Of a stretch of DNA of 38,618 bases, positions 8,821-16,533 are shown piece by piece. The DNA lies in assembly GCA_029260755.1 (NCBI GenBank), contig JAJDCQ010000002.1:1-38618 (forward strand), written 5' to 3'. How positions within the stretch are numbered: the first letter of the stretch is position 1; every line of letters begins with the position of its first letter. The DNA comes from Planctomycetota bacterium (lineage in GTDB: Bacteria; Planctomycetota; J058; JAJDCQ01). A program made the position numbers and the translations under genes. The notes under the pieces were generated by a model. It made no database searches. It saw only the letters and a list, made by a program, of their open reading frames with translations, and was not told the origin of the DNA.

Positions 8821-8858
8821 GACGGGGACTCCTCCGGGCCGTCGTCGCATCGAGTATA
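8821..8858 (-). promoter_or_regulatory. Kinase A -10 box and ribosome site deciding a TTG start
   Basis: On the minus strand, TATACT occupies 8853-8858 and GGAGGAG occupies 8829-8835, eight bases before a TTG codon at 8820. The first ATG of the frame, at 8848-8850, is only two bases after the -10 box and would lie at or before the transcription start. The pieces therefore fit the TTG start better. No good -35 is visible. Confidence 0.5.
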
Positions 8859-8932
8859 GCGGCGCCGACGACGAATCCCCAGCGGGGGGCGTGGCTTGCA
8901 CCGGAGCGCGCCGGAAGCGAGCATCGGGGCGT

Positions 8933-8938
8933 GAGGAG
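8933..8938 (+). promoter_or_regulatory. Ribosome site deciding the GTG start of kinase B
   Basis: GAGGAG lies nine bases before GTG at 8948. Upstream the frame stays open for 195 bases, but that stretch overlaps the start of divergent kinase A and encodes no kinase-like sequence. This is the best supported start for kinase B; a GTG at 8891 has no such site. Confidence 0.5.
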
Positions 8939-8947
8939 CTCAGGATC

Positions 8948-11692
8948 GTGACGGGCGCCACTCCTGGATCGCCGGGCGGCTCGGGCCGGCGGAGCACCCA
9001 GCATCCGCGGCCGCCGCCCCCGGCGGTCGCCCCGCTTCGGCCGTCCGGTCCGCCGCGGCGACCGCCCCCGCCGATGGCCCCGGCGCACCCCGTCACCCCT
9101 GCGCACCCGAGCCCGCCCGGCCCGTTCCGGCCGTCGAGCCATCCGGCGCCCTCGCATCCGCCGACGCCCGCGCATCCCCCGACGCCCGGCGCCCGACTCA
9201 CCCCCGGCTCGGGCGGGAGCTCGCGCTTCGGCTCGCAGCGGGGGCGCCTCCTCGCCGGCGTCCGGCTCGGCCGCTACGAGATCATCGACGAGCTCGGACG
9301 CGGCGGCATGGGCGTCGTCTACCGGGCGCGCGACGTCGAGATCGGCCGGCTCGCGGCGGTCAAGATCCTGAGCGCCTCGGCCGACCCGACCGCGGTCGCG
9401 CGCCTCGAGCGCGAGGCGAAGGCGATCGCCCGTCTCGAGCACCCGGGCATCGTCCGTATCTACGACTCGGGGCGCGCCGACGACGGCCGACCGTTCCTGG
9501 CGATGGAGCTCGTCGACGGCGTCGATCTCCAGCGGGCGCTCGCGAAGGGGACGATCGCGCTCGCCGACCGGGTCCGCCTCGTCGCCGAGGCCGCCCGCGC
9601 CCTCCAGCACGCGCACGACCACGGCGTCCTCCATCGCGACGTGAAGCCCGCCAACGTCCTCGTCGACCGGGACGGCCGCGCGCGCGTCCTCGACTTCGGG
9701 ATCGGCAAGATCGTCGGCGCCGACAGCCTGACCAAGTCCGGCGCGATCCTCGGCACGTTCGCCTACATGGCGCCCGAGCAGGTCCGCGGCGAGCGAGCGG
9801 TCGGCCCCGCCGCCGACGTCTACGCGCTCGGGGCGACCCTGTTCGACGTGGTGACGGGTCGGACGCCGCTCGCGGTGACGGCGAGCCACCCCGCCAACGC
9901 CATGCTGGCGATCCTCAGCCAGGACGCGCCGCCCGCCTCGCGCGTCGCGCCGCCCGGCACCTTCGGCGCGGGGCCGCCCCGGTCGGCCGCGATCGACGCG
10001 GTCTGCGCGCGGGCGCTCCGGAAGGACCCGGCGAAGCGCTACCCGAGCGCCGGCGCGTTCGCCGACGAGCTCGACCGCGCGCTCCTCGGCGATCCGACGC
10101 GCGCCGAGCGGAGCGCGGCGGCGCGCTCGTCCCGGCGGTCGCGCGGTCCGGTGCTCGCCGCGAGCGCGGCCGCGCTCGTCGTCGCGGTGGGGCTCGTCGT
10201 GGTCGTCGCGATCACGATGGGTGGCGATCCCGAGACGGCGCCGCGGACGACCGCCGTCGCGAGCGGCTCCGCCGACGCCGGCTCGAGCGCGGCGGCGCGC
10301 CTCGCCCGACGCGAGGCCGAGCCCGATCCGTCGTCGTCCGAGCCCGGAGCCGGGGAGGGGGCGGAGCCCGCGCCCGTCGTGTCGAGCATTCCGGCGTCCG
10401 CGTTCGAGCTCCCCGTCCTCGACCCGACCCCCGCGCCCGAGCTCACCGCGGAGCGCCTCCTCGAGATCAGCGGGGCGGTCGCGGCCGCCGTCGCGAACCG
10501 CGACCACGCCGGCGCGGTCGCCTGCTACCGGATGCTCGGCGTCGGCGGCGACCTCGACCGACTCGCCACCGCGAGCAACCTGATCGACCCGCCGATCGCG
10601 ATCGGGATCTGGGGGTGGGCCTCGACCGAGCGCGCGTCGGTCGGCGACCGCGCCGGCTTCGAGCGATCGATCGGCGAGTTCGACCGCCGGATCCGGCTGA
10701 ACACCCCGCCCGGCCGGGTCCCGTCCGTAGCCGAGCTCCAGCAGAAGCGCGCGCGGACCGAGTTCGGCGAGAAGCTCCTCGGGTTCATCGAGGCCTCCCG
10801 CGCCGGCGACCCGCACCACGCCCTCCGCGAGGCCGAGTCGCTCCGTCACGCGGGCCGCGCATCGCGGGACCCCGCCCTGATCGCGATGCTCGAGCTCGCC
10901 CGCGCGCGCGCGCTCGTGCCCGCGATCGTCCGGGCCGAGCCGCGCGGTCAGATGACCGCGGCGATCATCGAGGAGCACACCCGCACGCCCGAGAAGTGGC
11001 TCCCCTTCGCGGTCACGAGCGTCGACGCGATCCGGGCGCAGATGCACCGATCGCTCGCGCCCCCCGAGCTCGACGAGCTCGCCCGCGATCCGGTCGCCCG
11101 GCTCGCCGACGACATGCGCCTCCTCGTCGATCAGCGCATCGTCCGGATCCGCGGCGACGACGGCGCGGCGCCGAGCGCGCTCGGCGTCGAGTCACCGGAG
11201 CGCTGGACCGTCGAGCCGGGGCGCGGCCTCCACTGGACGCCCGACCCGGCCGCCCCGGCGCCGGGGGATCCGCTCCGTCTCCGGATCCCGATCGCCCTCC
11301 GGTTCGAGCGGATCGAGGTCGAGCTGACCGCGCCCGCCGACGCGCCCGTCCTCTTCGAGCTCGTCGCGGATCGGCGCGTCCTCGGCTACGCGATCAGCTC
11401 GTTCGACCGGACCCGCTTCAAGGGCGCGCAGACGCGGACCCCCGACGAGCTCCGCGCGAGTGTGATGGCGCCGGTCGAGCTCGGCGTCGGGCTGCGCGAC
11501 ACGCTCGGCGTGAAGCTCTCCGCGTCCGCGGACGGCACGCGGGTCGGCTTCGGGGCGCTCGGTCTCCCCGGGCTCATCTCGAACTTGCCGGCGGGGGCCC
11601 GCCCCGGCGTCGAGATCTCCATCCCGCCGGGCGCGAGGATCCACGAGGTCCGCCTCGCGATCGTGGCGAAGAAGGCCGAGGGGACGCGGTAG
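8948..11692 (+). CDS. Ser/Thr protein kinase B with Pro/His-rich N-terminus
   Basis: This Hanks-type kinase has 914 residues from GTG 8948. Residues 1-98 form a Pro-rich tail with repeated AHP/SHP/PPTP units (for instance MAPAHPVTPAHPSPPGPF), unusual before a kinase domain. Kinase domain about 110-380: GRGGMGVVYRA (117-127), catalytic K139, HRDVKPAN (229-236), DFG (249-251), APE (275-277). One membrane span lies at about 401-423. The roughly 490-residue outer part begins with an acidic Ser/Pro linker, then a helical region, and ends in a beta-rich domain (about 755-914) that looks like a ligand- or carbohydrate-binding sandwich, though I recognise no family. It is divergent from kinase A and converges with the SIS gene, 22 bases apart. 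Confidence 0.9.
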   Translation: MTGATPGSPGGSGRRSTQHPRPPPPAVAPLRPSGPPRRPPPPMAPAHPVTPAHPSPPGPFRPSSHPAPSHPPTPAHPPTPGARLTPGSGGSSRFGSQRGRLLAGVRLGRYEIIDELGRGGMGVVYRARDVEIGRLAAVKILSASADPTAVARLEREAKAIARLEHPGIVRIYDSGRADDGRPFLAMELVDGVDLQRALAKGTIALADRVRLVAEAARALQHAHDHGVLHRDVKPANVLVDRDGRARVLDFGIGKIVGADSLTKSGAILGTFAYMAPEQVRGERAVGPAADVYALGATLFDVVTGRTPLAVTASHPANAMLAILSQDAPPASRVAPPGTFGAGPPRSAAIDAVCARALRKDPAKRYPSAGAFADELDRALLGDPTRAERSAAARSSRRSRGPVLAASAAALVVAVGLVVVVAITMGGDPETAPRTTAVASGSADAGSSAAARLARREAEPDPSSSEPGAGEGAEPAPVVSSIPASAFELPVLDPTPAPELTAERLLEISGAVAAAVANRDHAGAVACYRMLGVGGDLDRLATASNLIDPPIAIGIWGWASTERASVGDRAGFERSIGEFDRRIRLNTPPGRVPSVAELQQKRARTEFGEKLLGFIEASRAGDPHHALREAESLRHAGRASRDPALIAMLELARARALVPAIVRAEPRGQMTAAIIEEHTRTPEKWLPFAVTSVDAIRAQMHRSLAPPELDELARDPVARLADDMRLLVDQRIVRIRGDDGAAPSALGVESPERWTVEPGRGLHWTPDPAAPAPGDPLRLRIPIALRFERIEVELTAPADAPVLFELVADRRVLGYAISSFDRTRFKGAQTRTPDELRASVMAPVELGVGLRDTLGVKLSASADGTRVGFGALGLPGLISNLPAGARPGVEISIPPGARIHEVRLAIVAKKAEGTR

Positions 11693-11714
11693 GCGCGGCG
11701 CGGCTCGCGATCGG

Positions 11715-12389
11715 CTACGCCACGTTGGTCTTGCGCGAGGGCCGGAGCAGCTCGCGGGTCAGGGCGTCGATCTCGCGGACGGCGTCGAGGTCGGTCTGGA
11801 AGCCGCGGTCGCCGAAGCCGAGCATCGCCATCACGCGGGCGCCGCGTCGCTTCGCGAGGTCGATCAGGCTGCCGAGCTCGCGGCTGCGTCCGTCCGAGGC
11901 GAGGACGAGGAGGATGTCGCGCACCCGGAGCTCGTCGGGGAGCATCGGACGGCCGCCGCAGGTCTCCAGCGCGGTGGCCGGCAGGGGGCGGCCTCCCGCG
12001 CCGAGGATCATCCGGACGGCGACCCGCGCGAGCGAGCCGTGCAGGTGGGCTTCGCCGAGCACCCAGATCCGCCCGCCGCGGCGCGTGGCCCGGGCCATCT
12101 TGCCGGCGATCGAGGCGATCTGGTCCGCGGGGCGCGGCGCCGGGACGACGCGGCGGGAGCTCGTTCGGTCGTCGTCGGCGGCGGGCATCGTCGCGGCCGC
12201 GCGCTCCGCCTCGGTCGGCGCGCCGTCTCGCATCGGGATGGGCGGCGAGGCCGCGCCCCGGCGGAAGGATGGACGCGCGACCGGCGTCGGGAAGCTGAGC
12301 TCGTCGACCTCCATGGACTCGGTGGCGCCCTCGTCGATCTCGTCGCTCGCGGGCGCGATCGGGGCGAGCTGCTCGGTCTCGTGGGCCAT
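11715..12389 (-). CDS. SIS-domain protein (sugar-isomerase-like fold)
   Basis: This soluble protein has 224 residues. The C-terminal half (about 88-205) reads as a SIS phosphosugar-binding fold: GRIWVLGEAHLHGSLARVAVRMIL (positions 106-129) as the first strand-helix pair, DILLVLASDGRSRELGSLIDLA (158-179) at the phosphate-binding loop, and GARVMAML (183-190) as the next strand. The usual Ser-x-Ser-Gly loop is replaced by ASDGRSR, so sugar-phosphate binding is not assured. The first 85 residues are acidic, Pro-rich and probably disordered. It resembles GmhA-type isomerases in layout but lacks enough of their active site to call it an enzyme. ATG 12389 is chosen for its strong ribosome site AAGGAG, six bases upstream. 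It lies 204 bases downstream of the kinase C/membrane protein pair on the same strand and may have its own promoter. Confidence 0.6.
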   Translation of the reverse strand: MAHETEQLAPIAPASDEIDEGATESMEVDELSFPTPVARPSFRRGAASPPIPMRDGAPTEAERAAATMPAADDDRTSSRRVVPAPRPADQIASIAGKMARATRRGGRIWVLGEAHLHGSLARVAVRMILGAGGRPLPATALETCGGRPMLPDELRVRDILLVLASDGRSRELGSLIDLAKRRGARVMAMLGFGDRGFQTDLDAVREIDALTRELLRPSRKTNVA

Positions 12390-12395
12390 CGGGAT

Positions 12396-12401
12396 CTCCT
12401 T
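12396..12401 (-). promoter_or_regulatory. Strong ribosome site of the SIS gene
   Basis: AAGGAG on the minus strand, six bases before ATG 12389, is the best Shine-Dalgarno match in the window. It decides this start over a frame that stays open to 12566 but encodes Arg-rich sequence unlike a protein N-terminus. Confidence 0.6.
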
Positions 12402-12443
12402 CCCTCGTCGGTGTCGTCGGCGACTCCGCCCGGGAGAGAGCAA

Positions 12444-12484
12444 CGGCCGTTCCGCGGCCGGTCGATCGACGTAAGGCCCTACGT
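12444..12484. promoter_or_regulatory. Cluster of palindromes upstream of the SIS gene
   Basis: Within 41 bases lie CGGCCG (12444-12449), a second CGGCCG (12455-12460), the perfect palindrome GTCGATCGAC (12461-12470) and the near-perfect ACGTAAGGCCCTACGT (12469-12484, 14 of 16 positions symmetric). They lie 55-95 bases before the SIS start codon, where an operator would be expected. In GC-rich DNA short palindromes arise often, so only the 16-base one carries weight. Confidence 0.3.
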
Positions 12485-12593
12485 GGTCGTGGCCTTCCGA
12501 AACGTTGCACCGCCCGCTCGGCTCACGATGACACGGACCGAGCCGCGAGGCGTGCACCGTCTTCACACCCGAGGTCGACGTGGTTGCGGTCGG

Positions 12594-13400
12594 TCAGTGG
12601 GGCTGCGCGATGAATGCGTTGAGCTTCGAGGCGACCTCCGCGCCGATCGTCCGGCCGATCGCCTCGTTGACGGCGCGGCACGACGAGAGCCCGACGGAGC
12701 GATAGGTGACGCGCCCCGAGACGACGATCCGGGCGTGGCCTTCGGCGCCGGGCACGGTCCATCGCAGCTCGCCGATCACCTCGTAGTCGACCGAGCCGTT
12801 CTTGTAGAGCGGCATCCACGCCCAGGCGTCGGGCGCGTCGACGAGGATCGTCACCTCGAGGCGATGGGGCGCCTCGGTGCTCGCCGGTCGGATCAGGCGC
12901 TCGATCGTTCGACCGATGGTGCCCGTCCAGCGCTCGATCGTGAGGGTGACCGGGAGAGTGCCGAGCGCGACCGAACCGGCGCCCTCGGCGGTCTGCTCGC
13001 TCCGCGACTCGTGGGCCAGGCGCGACTGGGCGAGGACGAGATCCCACGAGAGCGGAAGCCATCCCTCGCGGGCGAGCGACATCACCGCGAGCAGCCCGAT
13101 GGCAGCCGGCAGCGCGATCCGGGGCGGGAGGACGCGTCCGCCGGGCAGGACGAGCTGCGCCGGGCGGCGCCGGGCGAGGTCGACCGCGAGCTTGCCGCAC
13201 GTCGCGAGGGAGACGAGGAAGAGCGCGATCGGCGGGAAGAGGAGGAGGTTCATCCATCCGCCGTCGCCGCCGCCTCCGATCAACGCCGCGACGAACGCGA
13301 GCGCGCCGGCGAGGCTCGCGATCGTCGCCGAGACGAGGAACGCGGCGGAGCGTTCGGTCGAGGCGCCGATCGGGTCGGGTGCCGGGTCGGTCGTCGTCAT
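12594..13400 (-). CDS. Membrane protein translationally coupled to kinase C
   Basis: This protein has 268 residues and no family I recognise. Two hydrophobic spans lie near the N-terminus (about 19-43 and 49-72) and a third, weaker one at about 92-110. The remaining 155 residues form a soluble alpha/beta domain (for example PVTLTIERWTGTIGRTIERL and GHARIVVSGRVTYRSVGLSS) ending in a helix. Its ATG overlaps the kinase C stop in an ATGA arrangement (13397-13400), the classic sign of translational coupling and of proteins made in fixed ratio. A role as partner, target or membrane anchor for kinase C is inferred from this alone. The start is fixed by the overlap; the same frame is open further upstream only as a shadow of the kinase gene. 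Confidence 0.75.
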   Translation of the reverse strand: MTTTDPAPDPIGASTERSAAFLVSATIASLAGALAFVAALIGGGGDGGWMNLLLFPPIALFLVSLATCGKLAVDLARRRPAQLVLPGGRVLPPRIALPAAIGLLAVMSLAREGWLPLSWDLVLAQSRLAHESRSEQTAEGAGSVALGTLPVTLTIERWTGTIGRTIERLIRPASTEAPHRLEVTILVDAPDAWAWMPLYKNGSVDYEVIGELRWTVPGAEGHARIVVSGRVTYRSVGLSSCRAVNEAIGRTIGAEVASKLNAFIAQPH

Positions 13401-16400
13401 CGGAGGAACACCCACACGTCCTTGATCCAGATGCCCGAGCTGGCGTCCTCGTGCAGCCCGATCTCGATCACGTTCTCGCCGGCGCGGACGAGGTCGTTCA
13501 GCTCGACTCGAAACGAGTGCCAGTGGACCATCCGCAGATCGCGGCGGAGGGCGGCCGGCGCGCCGTTGACCCGGACCGAGATCGGGCCGTAGCCCTGGCG
13601 CCCCTCGATCGTCATCACCGCCCCCATCAGCCAGAGGCTCGCGGTCGCCGGCGCCGCGCTCGCCTGGAACCGGAACCTCACCTTGCTCGCCCCGGCCACG
13701 GGCATGGAGACGAAGGAATGGCCGCCGGAGCCGCGGATCATGGCCTCCTCGGCCTCGACATCGCCGACGTTGCCTTCGATCTCGCCCGAGGGGAGAACCG
13801 AGAAGGTGAACGCCTCGCGGGCCGCGCCGCCCTCGCGCTCGCGGAGCTGGTCGGCCGCGAGCGGGCTCCGCTCGGCGACCGCGAACGCGCGCACCCGGCG
13901 GATCAGGGTGTCGGTGGGGAGCCTGATGATGCCGAGGATGGCCCGGCCTCGGAGCGCCTCGGGGACCTCGACCGGGACGCCCTGGATCGAGAGCTCGGCG
14001 CTCTCGGGCTCGCCCGCACCGATCTGGACGTGACAGACGCTCATCGCGGCCCCCGGTCGAGGCGGGGGCAGCGCCGGCAGCGGACCCACGCCGGTGACGA
14101 GCGGCTGGCCCGGCTCGATGATCGCGTGAATGGCCGGCCCGGAGCCGTCGGCGGCGCGGAGCTCGACGCCGACCGAGCCCGGCGTGAGCCCTTCGATCTC
14201 GAAGTGGGACAGCCGCTCCAGGCCCGGGAGCTCGAGCGTCACCGGCTCGGTCGTGACGACGCCGCCCGGCACGTTTCGCCACGCGCCTCTTCTCTTCTCG
14301 CGCGAGAGGCGCCTCGCCTCGCGCGCGGTCGCCCACGGGACGGAGATGATTCGGAGGTTCTGGACCCCCGCGATGTAGGGCGCGATGGCGTCGCGCTGGA
14401 GGGTCGCCAGCTCGACGAGGGCCTCCCGCGTCTCCCCGCCGGGCAACGCCTCGGCGGCCGCGCGCGTGGCGATCAGCCGAGCCTCCAGCCTCGTCAGCGC
14501 CGAGACCGGCTCGCCGTCGACGAGCCAGCGCGAGAGCGCCCGGCGGGTCTCGATGATCTCGGCGGCGACCCGCGCGCTCGCCGCGTCGGCGACGTGCGGG
14601 AGGGCGGCGAGGCGCTCGCTCATCGAGAGCCTGGCGAGCGCCCGCTCGTCACCGTTCCTCAGCTGGCCCCACTGCTCGCGCGTGGCGGCGAGCGTCTCGG
14701 CATCCGGGCGAGGAGCCGTCGGGTCCGGGGCGTCGTCGTCGCCCGCGGGAGGGACCCCCGGTTCGTCGTCGTCGTCGTCGTGGTCGTCTTCGTCGGCGGC
14801 GGCGCCCACGCCGGGGTCGGGGTCGTCGCCGTGGCCGCGCAGGCGGTCGGCGACGCTCGGTCCGCGCGTGCCGCCCGGCGCGACGACGGGGTCGGTCGAC
14901 CCGCCGAGGAACGACGCCGCGACGAAGCCGATCGCCGCGAGCACGACGAGGAGGCCGCCGACGACGATCGCCACGGGCGCGGCCGATCCGTTCGCCGGTC
15001 GCGCCTCGACCTTGTGGGTCTTCCGTCGTGTGACCGGACGGGTGGGGGGGCGCCGGGTCTTGCCGGTCTCCGATCGGGGTTCGGCTTTCGACGAGACGGT
15101 CGGCACGCGCCCCGGTGGAATGACCGGTGGAGTGACCGGCGCCGCGGGAGGCGGGATGCTCGACGCGACCTGCGGCGGCCCCGCGGCGGCCGACGCGCGG
15201 AGCGCGGACGAGTCTTGCGCAATGCCGAGCGCGGCTGCGGCGAGGCCCGCTCCTCCGGTCGGCGCCGGCGCGTCGGTCGGGGGTCCGGGAACGGGTGGCG
15301 GCGCGGGAACGGGGGCTGGCGCGAGGGGGGCTGGCGCGACGGGAACCGACGCGGGCGCCCCGCCCCCGCCGATCGGCGGGGCGCCGAGGTCGCCCCTCAC
15401 CGTCGCGTCGAGCGCGCCCCCGGCCGGCGTCGCATCGAGGCGGCCCACGACCGTGGCGCCGAGCCCGCCGACCTGCGTCGCGCCGAGGTTGCCCTTCACC
15501 GTCGCGCCGCTCGCGTCGCTCGCGTCCGGGGCGGCGCCTCCGGGCCCGGGGACGTTCTGCCGGGCCCACGCCGCCGGCTGGCCCGCGATCACGAGCTCGA
15601 TGTCGGCCGCCAGCGTTCCGAAGCTCGGGTATCGGTCGTCGCGATCGCGCACGGTCATCCCGAGGACGATCGCGTCGGTCTCGGCCGAGACCGACCGCTC
15701 CCACCGCGACGGCGGCGGGACGTCCTCCTGGATGTGGCGGAGCAGCGTCTTGGTCGCGTTCTCCCCCTGGAGCGGGATGCCGCCCGCGAGCATCTGGAAC
15801 AGGGTGATGCCGAGCGAGTAGAGGTCCGCCCGCGCGTCGAGCGTCAGCTCGCCCATCGCCTGCTCCGGCGACATGTAGAGCGAGGTGCCGAGGACGATCC
15901 CCTTCGCGGTGAGCTGCGTGCTCTCCTCGTCGCCGGACTCCTTCGCCATGCCGAGGTCGGCCAGCTTGGCCGTCCCGTCGCGCGTGATGAGGATGTTCTG
16001 CGGCTTGATGTCGCGGTGGAGGATCCCGGCGCCGGTCGCGGCCTCGAGGGCGCGGGCGACCCCGAGGGCGATCGGAAGGGCGCGCGCCTCGGGCAGGCGC
16101 CGCTCCCTCTTGAGGAGGTCGTCGACGCTCGCCCCCTCGACGATCTCCATCGCGAGGTAGTCCCACTTCCCGTCCTGGCCGACGTCGTGGACGACGACGA
16201 TGTTGGGATGATGGAGCTTCGCGGCGAGGCGCCCCTCGCGCAGGAATCGCTCGCGATACTTGGGGTCCGTCCGCGACGCGCGCCCGGGGAAGAGCACCTT
16301 GAGGGCGACCGCCCGGCCGTGGCGCTCGTCGACGGCCCGGTACACCATCGCCTGCCCGCCGCCGCCGAGGGTGGACTCGATCCGGTAGGGACCGAGCTTC

Positions 16401-16453
16401 GGAGGAGGCTGCTCCTCGTCACCGAACGGGGCGGAGCTCGCGGAGGAATCCAT
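13397..16453 (-). CDS. Ser/Thr protein kinase C with Gly-Ala-Thr repeat linker
   Basis: This Hanks-type kinase has 1018 residues. Kinase domain about 23-292: glycine loop LGGGGQAMVYRA (29-40, off the usual GxGxMG), catalytic K52, HRDIKPQN (146-153), DLG instead of DFG (166-168), SPE (195-197). DLG kinases can be active. Residues 315-365 hold a short repeat, roughly L-G/D-A-T-x-V-x-G-x, then a Pro/Ala linker, one membrane span (about 492-516) and a very acidic stretch (543-584, with a run of Asp). The outer 430 residues include helices and a C-terminal beta domain (about 885-1018) ending GIWIKDVWVFLR, with the look of a galactose-binding-like sandwich (inference). ATG 16453 is chosen because the kinase fold starts just after it and a TAGACT -10 box lies 11-16 bases upstream. 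Confidence 0.9.
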   Translation of the reverse strand: MDSSASSAPFGDEEQPPPKLGPYRIESTLGGGGQAMVYRAVDERHGRAVALKVLFPGRASRTDPKYRERFLREGRLAAKLHHPNIVVVHDVGQDGKWDYLAMEIVEGASVDDLLKRERRLPEARALPIALGVARALEAATGAGILHRDIKPQNILITRDGTAKLADLGMAKESGDEESTQLTAKGIVLGTSLYMSPEQAMGELTLDARADLYSLGITLFQMLAGGIPLQGENATKTLLRHIQEDVPPPSRWERSVSAETDAIVLGMTVRDRDDRYPSFGTLAADIELVIAGQPAAWARQNVPGPGGAAPDASDASGATVKGNLGATQVGGLGATVVGRLDATPAGGALDATVRGDLGAPPIGGGGAPASVPVAPAPLAPAPVPAPPPVPGPPTDAPAPTGGAGLAAAALGIAQDSSALRASAAAGPPQVASSIPPPAAPVTPPVIPPGRVPTVSSKAEPRSETGKTRRPPTRPVTRRKTHKVEARPANGSAAPVAIVVGGLLVVLAAIGFVAASFLGGSTDPVVAPGGTRGPSVADRLRGHGDDPDPGVGAAADEDDHDDDDDEPGVPPAGDDDAPDPTAPRPDAETLAATREQWGQLRNGDERALARLSMSERLAALPHVADAASARVAAEIIETRRALSRWLVDGEPVSALTRLEARLIATRAAAEALPGGETREALVELATLQRDAIAPYIAGVQNLRIISVPWATAREARRLSREKRRGAWRNVPGGVVTTEPVTLELPGLERLSHFEIEGLTPGSVGVELRAADGSGPAIHAIIEPGQPLVTGVGPLPALPPPRPGAAMSVCHVQIGAGEPESAELSIQGVPVEVPEALRGRAILGIIRLPTDTLIRRVRAFAVAERSPLAADQLREREGGAAREAFTFSVLPSGEIEGNVGDVEAEEAMIRGSGGHSFVSMPVAGASKVRFRFQASAAPATASLWLMGAVMTIEGRQGYGPISVRVNGAPAALRRDLRMVHWHSFRVELNDLVRAGENVIEIGLHEDASSGIWIKDVWVFLR

Positions 16454-16463
16454 GGGCTCAGGG

Positions 16464-16469
16464 AGTCTA
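16464..16469 (-). promoter_or_regulatory. Candidate -10 box for kinase C
   Basis: TAGACT on the minus strand, ten bases before ATG 16453, with TTGCCC 18 bases further upstream as a possible -35. No ribosome site separates it from the start, so the message would have a leader of only a few bases. The same hexamer precedes the YhaO-like gene. Confidence 0.35.
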
Positions 16470-16533
16470 TCGATCCCGGCTCGACGCGGGCAACCGGCCC
16501 TCTCGACGGGACCGGGCCGGTCCGGGCGCCCGG

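Noticed and set aside
6134..11047. Very long open frame on the minus strand across both kinases A and B
   Set aside because: It is Arg/Pro-rich with no domain or motif, and GC-rich codon bias keeps such antisense frames open. The real kinase frames have complete motifs.
11715..12389. Phosphoheptose isomerase (GmhA) call for the SIS protein
   Set aside because: Only the general SIS fold is visible; the phosphate loop is altered and isomerase active-site residues cannot be identified.
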